64,000 nt of DNA from contig NZ_JBFAMC010000001.1 in NCBI RefSeq assembly GCF_040656415.1, positions 248,001-312,000 of the forward strand. The letters run 5' to 3'. Position numbers and translations under genes: made by a program. This document shows positions 8,415-16,632 of this stretch, piece by piece (position 1 is the first letter of the stretch; every line of letters begins with the position of its first letter). The notes beneath the pieces are model-generated. The model did no database searches, was not told the DNA's origin, and was given only the letters and a program-made list of their open reading frames with translations. The stretch is from Rhodococcus_F sp040656415 (GTDB lineage: Bacteria > Actinomycetota > Actinomycetes > Mycobacteriales > Mycobacteriaceae).

Positions 8415-10118
8415 TCAATCGCAGACTGCGCCCTCCGAGGCGGAGCCGACAAGTTTCGTGTACTTGGCGAGGACTCCGCGGGTGTAGCGAGGGGCCAGGG
8501 GCTCCCATCCGTTCTTACGGGCGGTGAGTTCCTGTTCGTCGACGAGCAGGTCCAGTGTGGCCTTGCCGACGTCCAACCGGATCTGATCCCCGTCCCGTAC
8601 GAATGCGATCGGGCCTGCGTCGACGGCCTCCGGTGCGACGTGCCCGACGCACAGGCCGGTGGTGCCACCGGAGAAACGCCCGTCGGTGAGTAGGAGCACG
8701 TCCTTGCCGAGTCCGGCGCCCTTGATTGCCGCGGTGATCGCGAGCATCTCGCGCATTCCCGGACCACCTTTGGGCCCTTCGTAGCGGATCACGACGACAT
8801 CACCGTTGGTGATGGTTCCGTTCTCCAGCGCATCCATGGCGGCCCGTTCGCCATCGAAGACGCGGGCGGTTCCGGTGAAGACGTCGGAATCGAAGCCGGC
8901 GGACTTGACGACGGCGCCACCCGGGGCGAGGGAACCTTTCAGGATCGAGATTCCCCCGGTGGGGTGGATCGGAGAGTTCATCGCGCGCAGCACCTTGCCG
9001 TCCGGGTCGGGAGGTGCGATTTCCGAGAGGTTCTCGGCCATGGTCTTGCCGGTGACGGTGAGGCAGTCGCCGTGCAGCAGCCCGGCGTCGAGTAGAGCTC
9101 TCATGACGACGGGGACGCCGCCGATGTGGTCGACGTCCTGCATCACGTGCTTGCCGAACGGTTTGACGTCCGCCAAGTGTGGGACGCGGGCACCAACCCG
9201 CGCGAAGTCGTCGAGTGTCAGCTTCACGTTGGCTTCGTGGGCGATGCCCAGCAAGTGCAGGACAGCGTTGGTGGATCCGCCGAACGCCATGACCACGGCG
9301 ATGGCGTTCTCGAACGCTTCCCTGGTCAGGATGTCCCGGGCGGTGATACCACGGCGGAGCAGTTCCACCACCGCTGCGCCGCTGCGCCTCGCGAATCCGT
9401 CGCGGCGGCGATCGGTTGCGGGTGGGGACGCGCTGCCCGGTAGCGACATCCCGAGTGCCTCGGCGGCGCTGGCCATTGTGTTCGCCGTATACATCCCGCC
9501 ACACGCGCCCTCACCGGGACAGATCGCACGCTCGATGGCGTCGACGTCCTCGCGACTCATCAGACCGCGGGAGCAGGCGCCGACCGCTTCGAACGCATCG
9601 ATGATGGTGACTTCGCGCTGGGTGCCGTCGGACAACTTCGCGACCCCAGGCAGGATCGAACCCGCATAGAGGAACACGTTCGCGAGGTCGAGGCGAGCCG
9701 CCGCCATGAGCATGCCGGGTAGCGACTTGTCGCAGCCAGCCAGCATCACAGACCCGTCGAGGCGCTCGGCTTGCATCACCGTCTCCACGCTGTCGGCGAT
9801 CACTTCTCGCGATACCAGTGAGAAGTGCATTCCCTCGTGGCCCATCGAGATGCCGTCGGAGACGGAAATTGTGCCGAACTCGAGCGGGTAGCCGCCGGCC
9901 GCGTGGATACCGTCTTTGACGGCCTTCGCGAGCCGGTCCAGGGATAGGTTGCAGGGAGTTATCTCGTTCCAAGACGAGGCAACGCCGATCTGCGGCTTTT
10001 CCCAGTCCTCGTCGCCCATGCCGACGGCGCGGAGCATTCCGCGCGCAGCGGTCTTCTCGAGGCCGTCGGTGACGTCGCGGCTGCGGGGCTTCAGATCCGG
10101 ATTTGTGATGGAAGTCAT
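8415..10118 (-). CDS. ilvD: dihydroxy-acid dehydratase
   Basis: IlvD converts 2,3-dihydroxy-3-methylbutanoate/pentanoate into 2-oxo acids in valine, isoleucine, leucine and pantothenate synthesis. The 567-residue length is standard. Conserved segments are ASSWNEITPCN, EFGTISVSDGISMGHEGM, LAGCDKSLPGMLMA, PGEGACGGMYTANTM and LLTDGRFSGGTTGLCVGH. Cysteines in TPCN, GCDKS and GACGG are the Fe-S ligands of the family. The ATG at 10118 gives MTSITNPDLKPRS, a normal start; the open frame to 10355 is spurious. Other ilv genes are not nearby. It is divergent from an MFS transporter. Confidence 0.95.
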   Translation of the reverse strand: MTSITNPDLKPRSRDVTDGLEKTAARGMLRAVGMGDEDWEKPQIGVASSWNEITPCNLSLDRLAKAVKDGIHAAGGYPLEFGTISVSDGISMGHEGMHFSLVSREVIADSVETVMQAERLDGSVMLAGCDKSLPGMLMAAARLDLANVFLYAGSILPGVAKLSDGTQREVTIIDAFEAVGACSRGLMSREDVDAIERAICPGEGACGGMYTANTMASAAEALGMSLPGSASPPATDRRRDGFARRSGAAVVELLRRGITARDILTREAFENAIAVVMAFGGSTNAVLHLLGIAHEANVKLTLDDFARVGARVPHLADVKPFGKHVMQDVDHIGGVPVVMRALLDAGLLHGDCLTVTGKTMAENLSEIAPPDPDGKVLRAMNSPIHPTGGISILKGSLAPGGAVVKSAGFDSDVFTGTARVFDGERAAMDALENGTITNGDVVVIRYEGPKGGPGMREMLAITAAIKGAGLGKDVLLLTDGRFSGGTTGLCVGHVAPEAVDAGPIAFVRDGDQIRLDVGKATLDLLVDEQELTARKNGWEPLAPRYTRGVLAKYTKLVGSASEGAVCD

Positions 10119-10258
10119 GCGCCTCAGCCTATGCATGAATCTCTGCACCGGCCAGATGAAGGAACCTCGGCGCCCGTGCTCGGTCGGCGGACGTGGGAAA
10201 AATACCGGTAAGGCTCTCGACCAGCGGAAACATCTACCGGGGGGTAATTTGTTCTGCG

Positions 10259-11527
10259 ATGAGCAGAGCGTGGTTGGTGTGGGGTGTCGGTGTTTCGGCG
10301 TATGTCGTGGCCGTCCTGCAACGCACCTCGTTCGGGGTGTCCGGGCTGGCGGCAACCGAACGATTCTTGATCAATCCGAGCGTGCTGTCGGGTTTCGTAG
10401 TCCTGCAGATCGTGGTGTACGCAGGTATGCAGATCCCGGCAGGCGCGTTGTTGGATCGCTACGGTTCGCGCGCCATGATTGCCACGGGTGCGCTGATCAT
10501 GGCGTCGGCACAAATGATGCTCGCGGTCACCGAATCGTTGCCGCTGGCCTACGCCGCCCGTGTCCTCGTCGGTGTCGGCGATGCCCTGACCTTCATCTCG
10601 GTATTGCGTCTGGTGCCGCAGTGGTTCGAGTCGCGCCGGGTCCCCGTCGTGTCGCAGTTGACCGGAATTTTCGGGCAACTCGGCCAGATCCTGTCGGCGT
10701 TGCCTCTGATGCTGCTGCTGAATGGGCCGGGATGGAGTTTCGCGTACGGAAGCGCAGCGGCGATGGGGATGCTGGCGTTCGTGCTGGGCCTGGCTGTCAT
10801 CCGCAACGCTCCGCCCGGACTCGAGCCGGTCGCGGCCCCCGCGGGGCTGCGGGAGGTGGGAAAACAGATCCGGGTGGTGTGGGGGCGTCATGGCACCAGA
10901 CTCGGGTTCTTCACCCACATGGGGACGCAGTTCTCGATGACGACCTTCGCCCTGCTCTGGGGCATCCCTTACCTCAGGTCGGCACAAGGACTGTCGCCCG
11001 CAGAGGCGGGTTCGCTGCTGACGTTGTCGGTTATCTCGGCGATTGTCGCCGGGCCGGTCATCGGCATCCTCAGCGGCCGCTTTCCCATGCGCCGCTCGTA
11101 TCTGGTGCTGTCCATCATCATCAGCAACGCGCTGATGTGGACCATCGTGCTGGCTCTGCCGGGTCCGGCACCGAGTTGGTTGCTGGTGATCCTTGTGGTG
11201 GTTGTCTCGGTGGGCGGCCCCGGGTCGATGATCGGATTCGACTATGCCCGCATGTTCAATCCCAGCACCAGCATGGGAACCGCGCAGGGAATGGTCAACA
11301 TCGGTGGGTTCTTGGCTTCGTTGCTGGTGATCCAGGCGATGGGAATCATTCTCAACGCAATGGGCGGATACTCGTTCGACGCTTTCCGGGTGGCTTGGCT
11401 CGTGCAATACCCGGTCTGGGGCGTTGCGATCTTGGGGGTGCTCGTGACACGGAGGAAGACGCGCAAGCAGATGGGACTGGTGCTGAGGCCGATCCGTCAG
11501 GTGTGGCGAGAGCGAAGTGGTCGTTAG
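10259..11527 (+). CDS. MFS transporter
   Basis: The 422-residue protein shows about twelve hydrophobic segments. The loop 2-3 major-facilitator motif is GALLDRYGSRAMI (about residues 60-75), and a related element GILSGRFPMRRSYL follows at the start of the second half. It is an inner-membrane secondary transporter; substrate not predictable. The ATG at 10259 fits the first helix WLVWGVGVSAYVVAVLQR, although no good SD is seen. It lies between ilvD and the AgpS-like gene, and the last gap is only 44 bp. Confidence 0.82.
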   Translation: MSRAWLVWGVGVSAYVVAVLQRTSFGVSGLAATERFLINPSVLSGFVVLQIVVYAGMQIPAGALLDRYGSRAMIATGALIMASAQMMLAVTESLPLAYAARVLVGVGDALTFISVLRLVPQWFESRRVPVVSQLTGIFGQLGQILSALPLMLLLNGPGWSFAYGSAAAMGMLAFVLGLAVIRNAPPGLEPVAAPAGLREVGKQIRVVWGRHGTRLGFFTHMGTQFSMTTFALLWGIPYLRSAQGLSPAEAGSLLTLSVISAIVAGPVIGILSGRFPMRRSYLVLSIIISNALMWTIVLALPGPAPSWLLVILVVVVSVGGPGSMIGFDYARMFNPSTSMGTAQGMVNIGGFLASLLVIQAMGIILNAMGGYSFDAFRVAWLVQYPVWGVAILGVLVTRRKTRKQMGLVLRPIRQVWRERSGR

Positions 11528-11536
11528 ACGGGCCTA

Positions 11537-11561
11537 GTTACACTCTTGCACGATGTGTAAC
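11537..11561. promoter_or_regulatory. palindromic operator before the AgpS-like gene
   Basis: GTTACAC (11537-11543) and GTGTAAC (11555-11561) are perfect inverted repeats with an 11-bp spacer, ending 10 bp before the ATG at 11572. The size resembles operators of dimeric TetR-type regulators. The cognate regulator is unknown. Confidence 0.5.
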
Positions 11562-11571
11562 ACTACTCCGC

Positions 11572-13203
11572 ATGAGCAATGAGCGACCGGAAGATCAAGC
11601 CGTCCTGACGGTACCCCCGATGAAGTGGGATGCCTGGGGCGCGCCGGAGAAGAGCAAGACCCTCTCGGACGGCATCAAGGGCCTGCTGCAGCAGGCCCTC
11701 GGCGTCAAGATTCGACAGACGCCCGAACGCATGGCCGAAGAAGATGTGATCCTGGCCCCGAGTGCGGTGTCCGAGGGGCAGCTCGCAGGTCTCGCCGCGA
11801 TCGTCGGTGAGCAGTTCTGCAGCACCGCCCACAACGACCGTCTGCTGCGGGCTGGCGGCAAGAGCACTCTCGACATGCTGCGGCGCCGCAGCACCGATCA
11901 GCAGAACGCACCCGACGTCGTCGTCGTCCCGGGCACCGAGGACGAAATTACCGAGATCTTGGCATTCTGTGCTGAGAACTCGATCGCGGTCGTGCCGTTC
12001 GGCGGCGGCACCAGTGTCGTCGGTGGGCTGGACCCGGTGCGCGACCGATTCGACGCGGTGGTCTCGGTGGACCTGCGGCGGTTCGACTCGCTGATCGACC
12101 TCGACACCGACTCGGGCATCGCGACCCTGGGTGCGGGCGTGACCGGTCCGCGCGCTGAGGAGTTGCTCGGTGAACGTGGCTTCTCGCTCGGGCATTTCCC
12201 GCAGAGCTTCATGTTCGCCACCATCGGCGGCTTCGCGGCAACCCGCTCCTCGGGGCAGGCCTCCGCAGGTTACGGCCGGTTCGAAGACATGGTGCAGGGC
12301 CTGCGGGTGATCACCCCGGCGGGCATCCTGGACACCGGGCGCGCGCCTGCGTCCGCGGCGGGTCCGGATCTCGGCGAGTTGTTCGTCGGCTCGGAGGGAA
12401 CCTTCGGCATCATCACCCAGGTCCGTGTGCAGGTGCATCCGGTTCCGGAGGCCGTCGTCCGGGAGGGGTGGCGCTTCCCTGATTTCGAGACCGGTGCGGC
12501 AGCATTTCGTGCACTGCGGCGCGCAGGCGCGGTTCCGACCGTGCTGCGGCTGTCCGACGAGGCCGAAACGGGAGTCAACCTCGCGACCACCGAAAAAATC
12601 GGCGAGGAGACCGTAACCGGCGGATGCCTGGCAATCACCACGTTCGAGGGCACCGCCGAACACACCGCGGAGCGGGTGGCCGAGGCTCGTGCCGTCCTGG
12701 AGGCCAACGGCGCGACCTCACTCGGTGAGGAGCCCGGGCAGGGTTGGGAACACGGCCGTTACGACGCCCCCTACCTCCGCGACGCACTGCTCGATGCCGG
12801 CGCGCTGTGTGAGACCCTCGAGACGGCCACCACCTGGGGCAACCTCGCGAATTTGCGTGCCGCAGTCACGAAGGGGCTGACCGAGTCGTTGTCCGCGCAG
12901 GGAACCCCGCCGCTGGTGCTGTGCCACATCTCGCACACCTACGCGACTGGCGCGTCGCTGTACTTCACCATCGTGTGCGCACAGAACGACGACCCGATCG
13001 ACCAGTGGAGCAAGGCCAAGGCCGCCGCCGGTGACGCGATCATTGCCGCCGGTGGAACCATCACGCACCACCATGCCGTCGGCGTCGATCACCGGCCATG
13101 GATGCGGGACGAGGTCGGCGACCTGGGCGTGACGGTCCTGCGTGCGGTCAAGAACGCCGTCGATCCCGCCGGAATCCTCAACCCGGGCAAGTTGATTCCG
13201 TGA
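11572..13203 (+). CDS. FAD-binding oxidase, alkyldihydroxyacetonephosphate synthase-like
   Basis: The 543-residue protein is a vanillyl-alcohol-oxidase-type flavoprotein. The FAD-binding PP-loop is VVPFGGGTSVVGGL, with more FAD contacts in GHFPQSFMFATIGGFAATRSSG and LFVGSEGTFGIITQVRVQVHP. The C-terminal ITHHHAVGVDHRPW and AVKNAVDPAGILNPGK match alkyl-DHAP synthase/AgpS proteins (Rv3107c type). True AgpS makes ether lipids; the bacterial homologues' reaction is not established. The start is the ATG at 11572, not the open frame that extends back to 9916. The stop overlaps the GTG of the diacylglycerol kinase gene, so the two are cotranscribed and probably act on related lipids. Confidence 0.85.
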   Translation: MSNERPEDQAVLTVPPMKWDAWGAPEKSKTLSDGIKGLLQQALGVKIRQTPERMAEEDVILAPSAVSEGQLAGLAAIVGEQFCSTAHNDRLLRAGGKSTLDMLRRRSTDQQNAPDVVVVPGTEDEITEILAFCAENSIAVVPFGGGTSVVGGLDPVRDRFDAVVSVDLRRFDSLIDLDTDSGIATLGAGVTGPRAEELLGERGFSLGHFPQSFMFATIGGFAATRSSGQASAGYGRFEDMVQGLRVITPAGILDTGRAPASAAGPDLGELFVGSEGTFGIITQVRVQVHPVPEAVVREGWRFPDFETGAAAFRALRRAGAVPTVLRLSDEAETGVNLATTEKIGEETVTGGCLAITTFEGTAEHTAERVAEARAVLEANGATSLGEEPGQGWEHGRYDAPYLRDALLDAGALCETLETATTWGNLANLRAAVTKGLTESLSAQGTPPLVLCHISHTYATGASLYFTIVCAQNDDPIDQWSKAKAAAGDAIIAAGGTITHHHAVGVDHRPWMRDEVGDLGVTVLRAVKNAVDPAGILNPGKLIP

Positions 13204-14114
13204 GCACACAGAAGGCGATCGAGAAGGTCACCGTCCTGATCAACCCGCTTTCCGGGCACGGCAACGGACCGGCTGCGGGTCGCAAGGCGGTCGCACGCCT
13301 GCGTGAGCGGGGAGTTGCCGTCACCGAGATCATCGGGACGGACGCCGATCACGCCCGCAAGCTGGCCGAGCGGGCCATCGAAGAGGGCACCGACGCCCTC
13401 GTCGTGGTAGGCGGAGACGGTGCGATCAGCATCGGGTTGCAGGCAGCTGCACAGTCCGGGGTGCCGATCGGGCTGATCCCGGCGGGTACCGGCAACGACC
13501 ATGCCCGCGAGTTCGGCATCCCGGTCGGTGACCCTGTCGCGGCGGCGGATGTGGTCGTAGACGGCGAGGTGCAAGAATCCGACCTCGCTCGGATCACGCT
13601 CGACGACGGGTCGATCGTGTGGGCGGGCACCATCATCGCCAGCGGGTTCGATTCACTGTGCACGGATCGGGCGAACCGGATGTCGTGGCCGAAGGGGCCG
13701 ATGCGGTACAACCTGGCGATGCTTGTGGAACTCACGCGGCTCAAGCCCCTGCGCTACACCGTCGAACTCGATGACGAGAAGGTGAAGGTCGACGCGACGC
13801 TCGTCGCGGTCGGCAACGGCCGTTCGTACGGTGGCGGGATGCAGATCTGCCCGAAGGCGGACAAGACCGACGGTCTGCTCGATGTGACGGTCGTCGAGCA
13901 CGGTCGTCGATCGAGGCTGGTTCGGCTGTTCCCGCGGGTGTACAAGGGCACGCATGTGGACCTGCCCGACGTGCGTACCTACCGTTCGCGCAGCGTGCGG
14001 CTGCAGTGCGAAGGAATCACCGCCTATGCGGACGGTGACAGGGTCGGGCCTCTTCCGGTGACGATCGAGGCGGTCCCGTCGGCGTTGCACATCCTGAGCC
14101 ACGTGCCCGCCTGA
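13200..14114 (+). CDS. diacylglycerol kinase / lipid kinase (DagK-like)
   Basis: The 304-residue protein has the DAGK catalytic domain: VLINPLSGHGNG near the N-terminus, the nucleotide loop VVGGDGAISIGLQ, and GLIPAGTGNDHAREFGIP. The C-terminal domain holds ADGDRVGPLPVTIE. It phosphorylates diacylglycerol or a related lipid, as Rv2252 does for phosphatidylinositol mannoside synthesis. The GTG at 13200 overlaps the preceding TGA (GTGA), which sets the start and implies translational coupling to the AgpS-like gene. Lipid substrate is inferred. Confidence 0.88.
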   Translation: MSTQKAIEKVTVLINPLSGHGNGPAAGRKAVARLRERGVAVTEIIGTDADHARKLAERAIEEGTDALVVVGGDGAISIGLQAAAQSGVPIGLIPAGTGNDHAREFGIPVGDPVAAADVVVDGEVQESDLARITLDDGSIVWAGTIIASGFDSLCTDRANRMSWPKGPMRYNLAMLVELTRLKPLRYTVELDDEKVKVDATLVAVGNGRSYGGGMQICPKADKTDGLLDVTVVEHGRRSRLVRLFPRVYKGTHVDLPDVRTYRSRSVRLQCEGITAYADGDRVGPLPVTIEAVPSALHILSHVPA

Positions 14115-14139
14115 GTTGCGACCGCGGGGTGGTCCATCG

Positions 14140-14523
14140 CTACCTACCGCGGAGTCGGTCCATCTCCCGGCGTTCGCGTTTGGTGGGCCGGCCCGCTCCG
14201 CGATCGCGGCGAGGAACAGATGCGAACAGTTCGCGTGGTGGGGGCGGTGGTGTGTTGTCGGTGAAGCATTCGACGGCCACTGCCGCTCCCACGCGTTTGG
14301 CGATCGGGCGCGTGACGACCACGATGCGTTCGGTGCCGGCGGCGCGGATGCGTACGTCGTCGCCTACTTTGACGGGCTGCGCGGGCTTGGCGGTGGTGCC
14401 GTTGACTCGCACATGACCCGAACGACATGCAGCGGCTGCAGCCGACCGAGTCTTGAACAGTCTGACCGCCCATGCCCAGCTGTCGACCCGAACGCTTGTA
14501 TGGTCGATATCGGAACGCGCCAC
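14140..14523 (-). CDS. S4-domain RNA-binding protein (Hsp15-like)
   Basis: The 127-residue protein opens with an S4 domain: VRVDSWAWAVRLFKTRSAAAAACRSG-type helix pair and HVRVNGTTAKPAQPVKVGDDVRI. A C-terminal basic tail rich in Arg/Lys follows (RRDRGAGRPTKRERREMDRL). Hsp15-type proteins bind stalled 50S subunits carrying nascent chains; here only RNA binding is safe to infer. It converges with the lipid kinase gene, 25 bp apart. Confidence 0.88.
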   Translation of the reverse strand: MARSDIDHTSVRVDSWAWAVRLFKTRSAAAAACRSGHVRVNGTTAKPAQPVKVGDDVRIRAAGTERIVVVTRPIAKRVGAAVAVECFTDNTPPPPPRELFASVPRRDRGAGRPTKRERREMDRLRGR

Positions 14524-14624
14524 CCAATCAGGATACGAAAGCGTCTCGGAGATCGTCCCTTTGCGCCGCGAATGTCCGGATTGTGCGACACTTCCGCCAT
14601 CTACGTTCGACAGACGGAGTATTC

Positions 14625-15281
14625 ATGGAGAATTCGCGCAAGATCGCCTTCGGAGCTGTTGCGGTGGGGAGCCTGTGTTTCGTCGGACCTGGAACGGCTG
14701 TGGCAGACCCGAATTCGCCGCAACCCGGTTCGGTCGATGTAGACCCCGCTCTGCTGCAATCCGACACGTTCGTGGGAAATCTGCCCCCTATGCCGGTCGG
14801 GACGTACAAGGGAATATCGAGCCTGCCCTTCGTCGACCAGATCTGGAATGGAAAGACCTTCGGGTTCGGCACAGTGGTCGACGACTTGAATGTGGAGTTC
14901 CCGGCTCTGTTCGGCATGACCTTCCAGGACGTGAACGGTGATGTCGTCACCGACTACAGTCCGGCAGGCATGAGCTTCTTGACCGACCGGATCACCATGA
15001 GGCCGGACGGATCCTACGAGGGCAGCTTCTACATCAACGACGTCCCGGTTGCCAGCTTCATCCTCCACAAGGACTTGCCGCCGATGGACGAGATGCCACC
15101 GTTGGACGAGATGCCGGCGTTGGACGAGATGGGTCCGTTGGATCACTTGCCACCGTTGGACGAGATGCCGGCGATGGCCGAGGTGGGTCCGTTGGATCAC
15201 TTGCCACCGTTGGACGAGATGGCACCGTTGGACGACTTGCCGCCGATGGACGAGATGGCTCCGGAAGCGCCGCAAGCCTGA
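14625..15281 (+). CDS. secreted protein with C-terminal acidic hexapeptide repeats
   Basis: The 218-residue protein begins with a signal peptide (KIAFGAVAVGSLCFVGPGTA, cleavage near VADPN). A folded-looking domain (about 30-145) contains PVGTYKGISSLPFVDQIWNG and MTFQDVNGDVVTDY. From about residue 149 a run of roughly ten hexapeptides of the form P-P-L/M-D-E-M follows (PPMDEM, PPLDEM, PALDEM, GPLDHL, PPLDEM, PAMAEV, GPLDHL, PPLDEM, APLDDL, PPMDEM). The tail is Pro-rich and acidic, perhaps extended or metal/wall interacting. Family and function are not recognised. The start at 14625 begins the signal peptide. Confidence 0.75.
   Translation: MENSRKIAFGAVAVGSLCFVGPGTAVADPNSPQPGSVDVDPALLQSDTFVGNLPPMPVGTYKGISSLPFVDQIWNGKTFGFGTVVDDLNVEFPALFGMTFQDVNGDVVTDYSPAGMSFLTDRITMRPDGSYEGSFYINDVPVASFILHKDLPPMDEMPPLDEMPALDEMGPLDHLPPLDEMPAMAEVGPLDHLPPLDEMAPLDDLPPMDEMAPEAPQA
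15063..15260 (+). repeat. 18-bp coding tandem repeat (hexapeptide repeat region)
   Basis: About ten to eleven imperfect 18-bp units encode the hexapeptides of the secreted protein. A 54-bp higher-order block (GPLDHL-PPLDEM-plus one unit) occurs twice, showing expansion by tandem duplication. Copy number is likely variable between strains. Confidence 0.75.
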
Positions 15282-15370
15282 TAACGCCGGATACTGAGAG
15301 TGGCGCGCAGTAGAACGGCCGCGTAGTACAACGGCATGATGTCGGCCTCGCATGCGACCGGCAGACAGAG

Positions 15371-16171
15371 GTGGTACGGGTGGGCATCGACAATGACGTC
15401 TACAACCGTGTGGGCGAGTCGTGGTGGGACGAAGACAACCCACTGAACTTGCTGCACGGCAGCATAACGCCCGGACGCTTCGCGTACTTCCGCAAGGTAC
15501 TTGGCGAACGCACCGGCCGTGATTACGCTGGTCGCGACTACACGGGCCGCCACGCCCTCGATATAGGTTCGGGTGGTGGGTTCCTCGCGGAGGAGTTCGC
15601 TCGTATCGGGTTTCGGGTAGTCGGCGTCGATCCATCGCCGGTGTCGGTGGATGCCGCACGCCGACACGCCGCCGTATCGGCACTCGAGATCGAGTACCGG
15701 ATCGGTACGGGAGAACGGTTGCCGGTCCCGGACGCCCAGTTCGACGTCGCCTATTGCTGCGACGTCCTCGAGCACGTGTCGGATCTCGAGGCTGTGATTG
15801 CTGAGACCGCGCGTGCCCTGAAGCCTGGCGGACTCTATTTCTTCGACACTCTCAACCGCACGTTCGTCAGCAAGCTCGTGATAATCAAGATCATGCAAGA
15901 GTGGCGGCTGACCAGGCTTTTCGACACCCCCATCCATGTATGGTCGATGTTCGTCCGGCCCGCGGAACTGGTGTCGGTCATGGAGCGTCACGGCCTTCGA
16001 CTCGGCGAAATCGTCGGACTCGGGCCGCGGTCGAAGAATCCTCTTCGGTTGCTCGACCTCGTGCGGGCCGGTGGCGCGCGCCTCAGCTACGGAGAGTTGA
16101 GCCGCCGACTCGACTTCGGGCAGGTCAAGAGTACGGCCAACTCGTACATGGGGTATGCCGTCAAGCGGTAG
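15371..16171 (+). CDS. class I SAM-dependent methyltransferase, UbiG-like
   Basis: The protein (266 residues from the GTG at 15371) has the SAM-binding motif ALDIGSGGGFLAEEFA, the acidic ribose contact VVGVDPSP, and a post-motif FDVAYCCDVLEHVSDLEAV. The leading YNRVGESWWDEDNPLNLLH and C-terminal SANSYMGYAV are typical of UbiG/3-demethylubiquinol methyltransferases. UbiG O-methylates polyprenyl phenols, but actinobacteria use menaquinone, so the real substrate may differ. A second GTG at 15380 follows GAGGTGG at better spacing and may be the true start. Confidence 0.82.
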   Translation: MVRVGIDNDVYNRVGESWWDEDNPLNLLHGSITPGRFAYFRKVLGERTGRDYAGRDYTGRHALDIGSGGGFLAEEFARIGFRVVGVDPSPVSVDAARRHAAVSALEIEYRIGTGERLPVPDAQFDVAYCCDVLEHVSDLEAVIAETARALKPGGLYFFDTLNRTFVSKLVIIKIMQEWRLTRLFDTPIHVWSMFVRPAELVSVMERHGLRLGEIVGLGPRSKNPLRLLDLVRAGGARLSYGELSRRLDFGQVKSTANSYMGYAVKR

Positions 16172-16264
16172 AAGACCTGTTCTGGTTTGTCGAGAGCTTT
16201 CCAGACGTACCGGTCGCATGAAGCACGGCCGCGTCTGAAGTTCCTCGGACGCTCACCGTTCGAT

Positions 16265-16525
16265 TTACTCTCCGATGTAACCCGTCTCGGGGTTGATCAG
16301 ATCGAGGAAGTTGGCGATCGCCTCTCGATGCTCGTCGACGGTTGGTGTGGGACAAACTGCGAATGGGTCGCCAGCTACATGTCGTGAGCTGGAGAATCCG
16401 TACGCCTCGTTCGGTCCGGATTCCCATGTGTAGTCGGACGTGTTGTCCGGGCGGATTTCGATTGTGAAGATCTCGCCCGTGACCGTCAGCGTGAACGGCC
16501 CGTCGCCTGCGGTCGGCCGACCCAA
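16265..16525 (-). CDS. hypothetical protein, possibly N-terminally truncated
   Basis: The frame encodes a compact conserved-looking segment: FTLTVTGEIFTIEIRPD, YTWESGPNEAYGFSS and a helical end EHREAIANFLDLINPETGYIG, which reads as a real beta-rich domain plus helix. The upstream part of the frame (ATG at 16597) is low-complexity and crosses the 16526-16569 hairpin. I therefore place a tentative TTG start at 16525 (86 residues), right after that hairpin. No proper start codon with SD is visible, so the gene may be a decayed copy. Function unknown. Confidence 0.45.
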   Translation of the reverse strand: MGRPTAGDGPFTLTVTGEIFTIEIRPDNTSDYTWESGPNEAYGFSSSRHVAGDPFAVCPTPTVDEHREAIANFLDLINPETGYIGE

Positions 16526-16569
16526 GTGAGGTGGCCGCCGACCTTGTCCAGGCTGGGCGGCCACCTCAC
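16526..16569. terminator. terminator hairpin downstream of fadB2-like gene
   Basis: GTGAGGTGGCCGCC (16526-16539) and GGCGGCCACCTCAC (16556-16569) are a perfect 14-bp inverted repeat with a 16-nt loop. On the minus strand it lies about 60 bp after the dehydrogenase stop, a standard place for an intrinsic terminator. Confidence 0.75.
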
Positions 16570-16632
16570 ACTCGCGGACCGGGGCAGCCCGCTTCACCTA
16601 CGACTTCGTCACTGCGTAGCAGTGGTACTGGA

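Noticed and set aside
9916..11571. 1095-codon open frame running into the AgpS-like gene
   Set aside because: The first 550 codons overlap ilvD antisense and the MFS gene in another frame and read as low-complexity Arg/Gly text; the flavoprotein starts at 11572.
15049..15297. Trp/Arg-rich open frame (WTRCHRW-like repeats)
   Set aside because: It is the +1 frame of the 18-bp repeat that encodes PPLDEM hexapeptides in the secreted protein.
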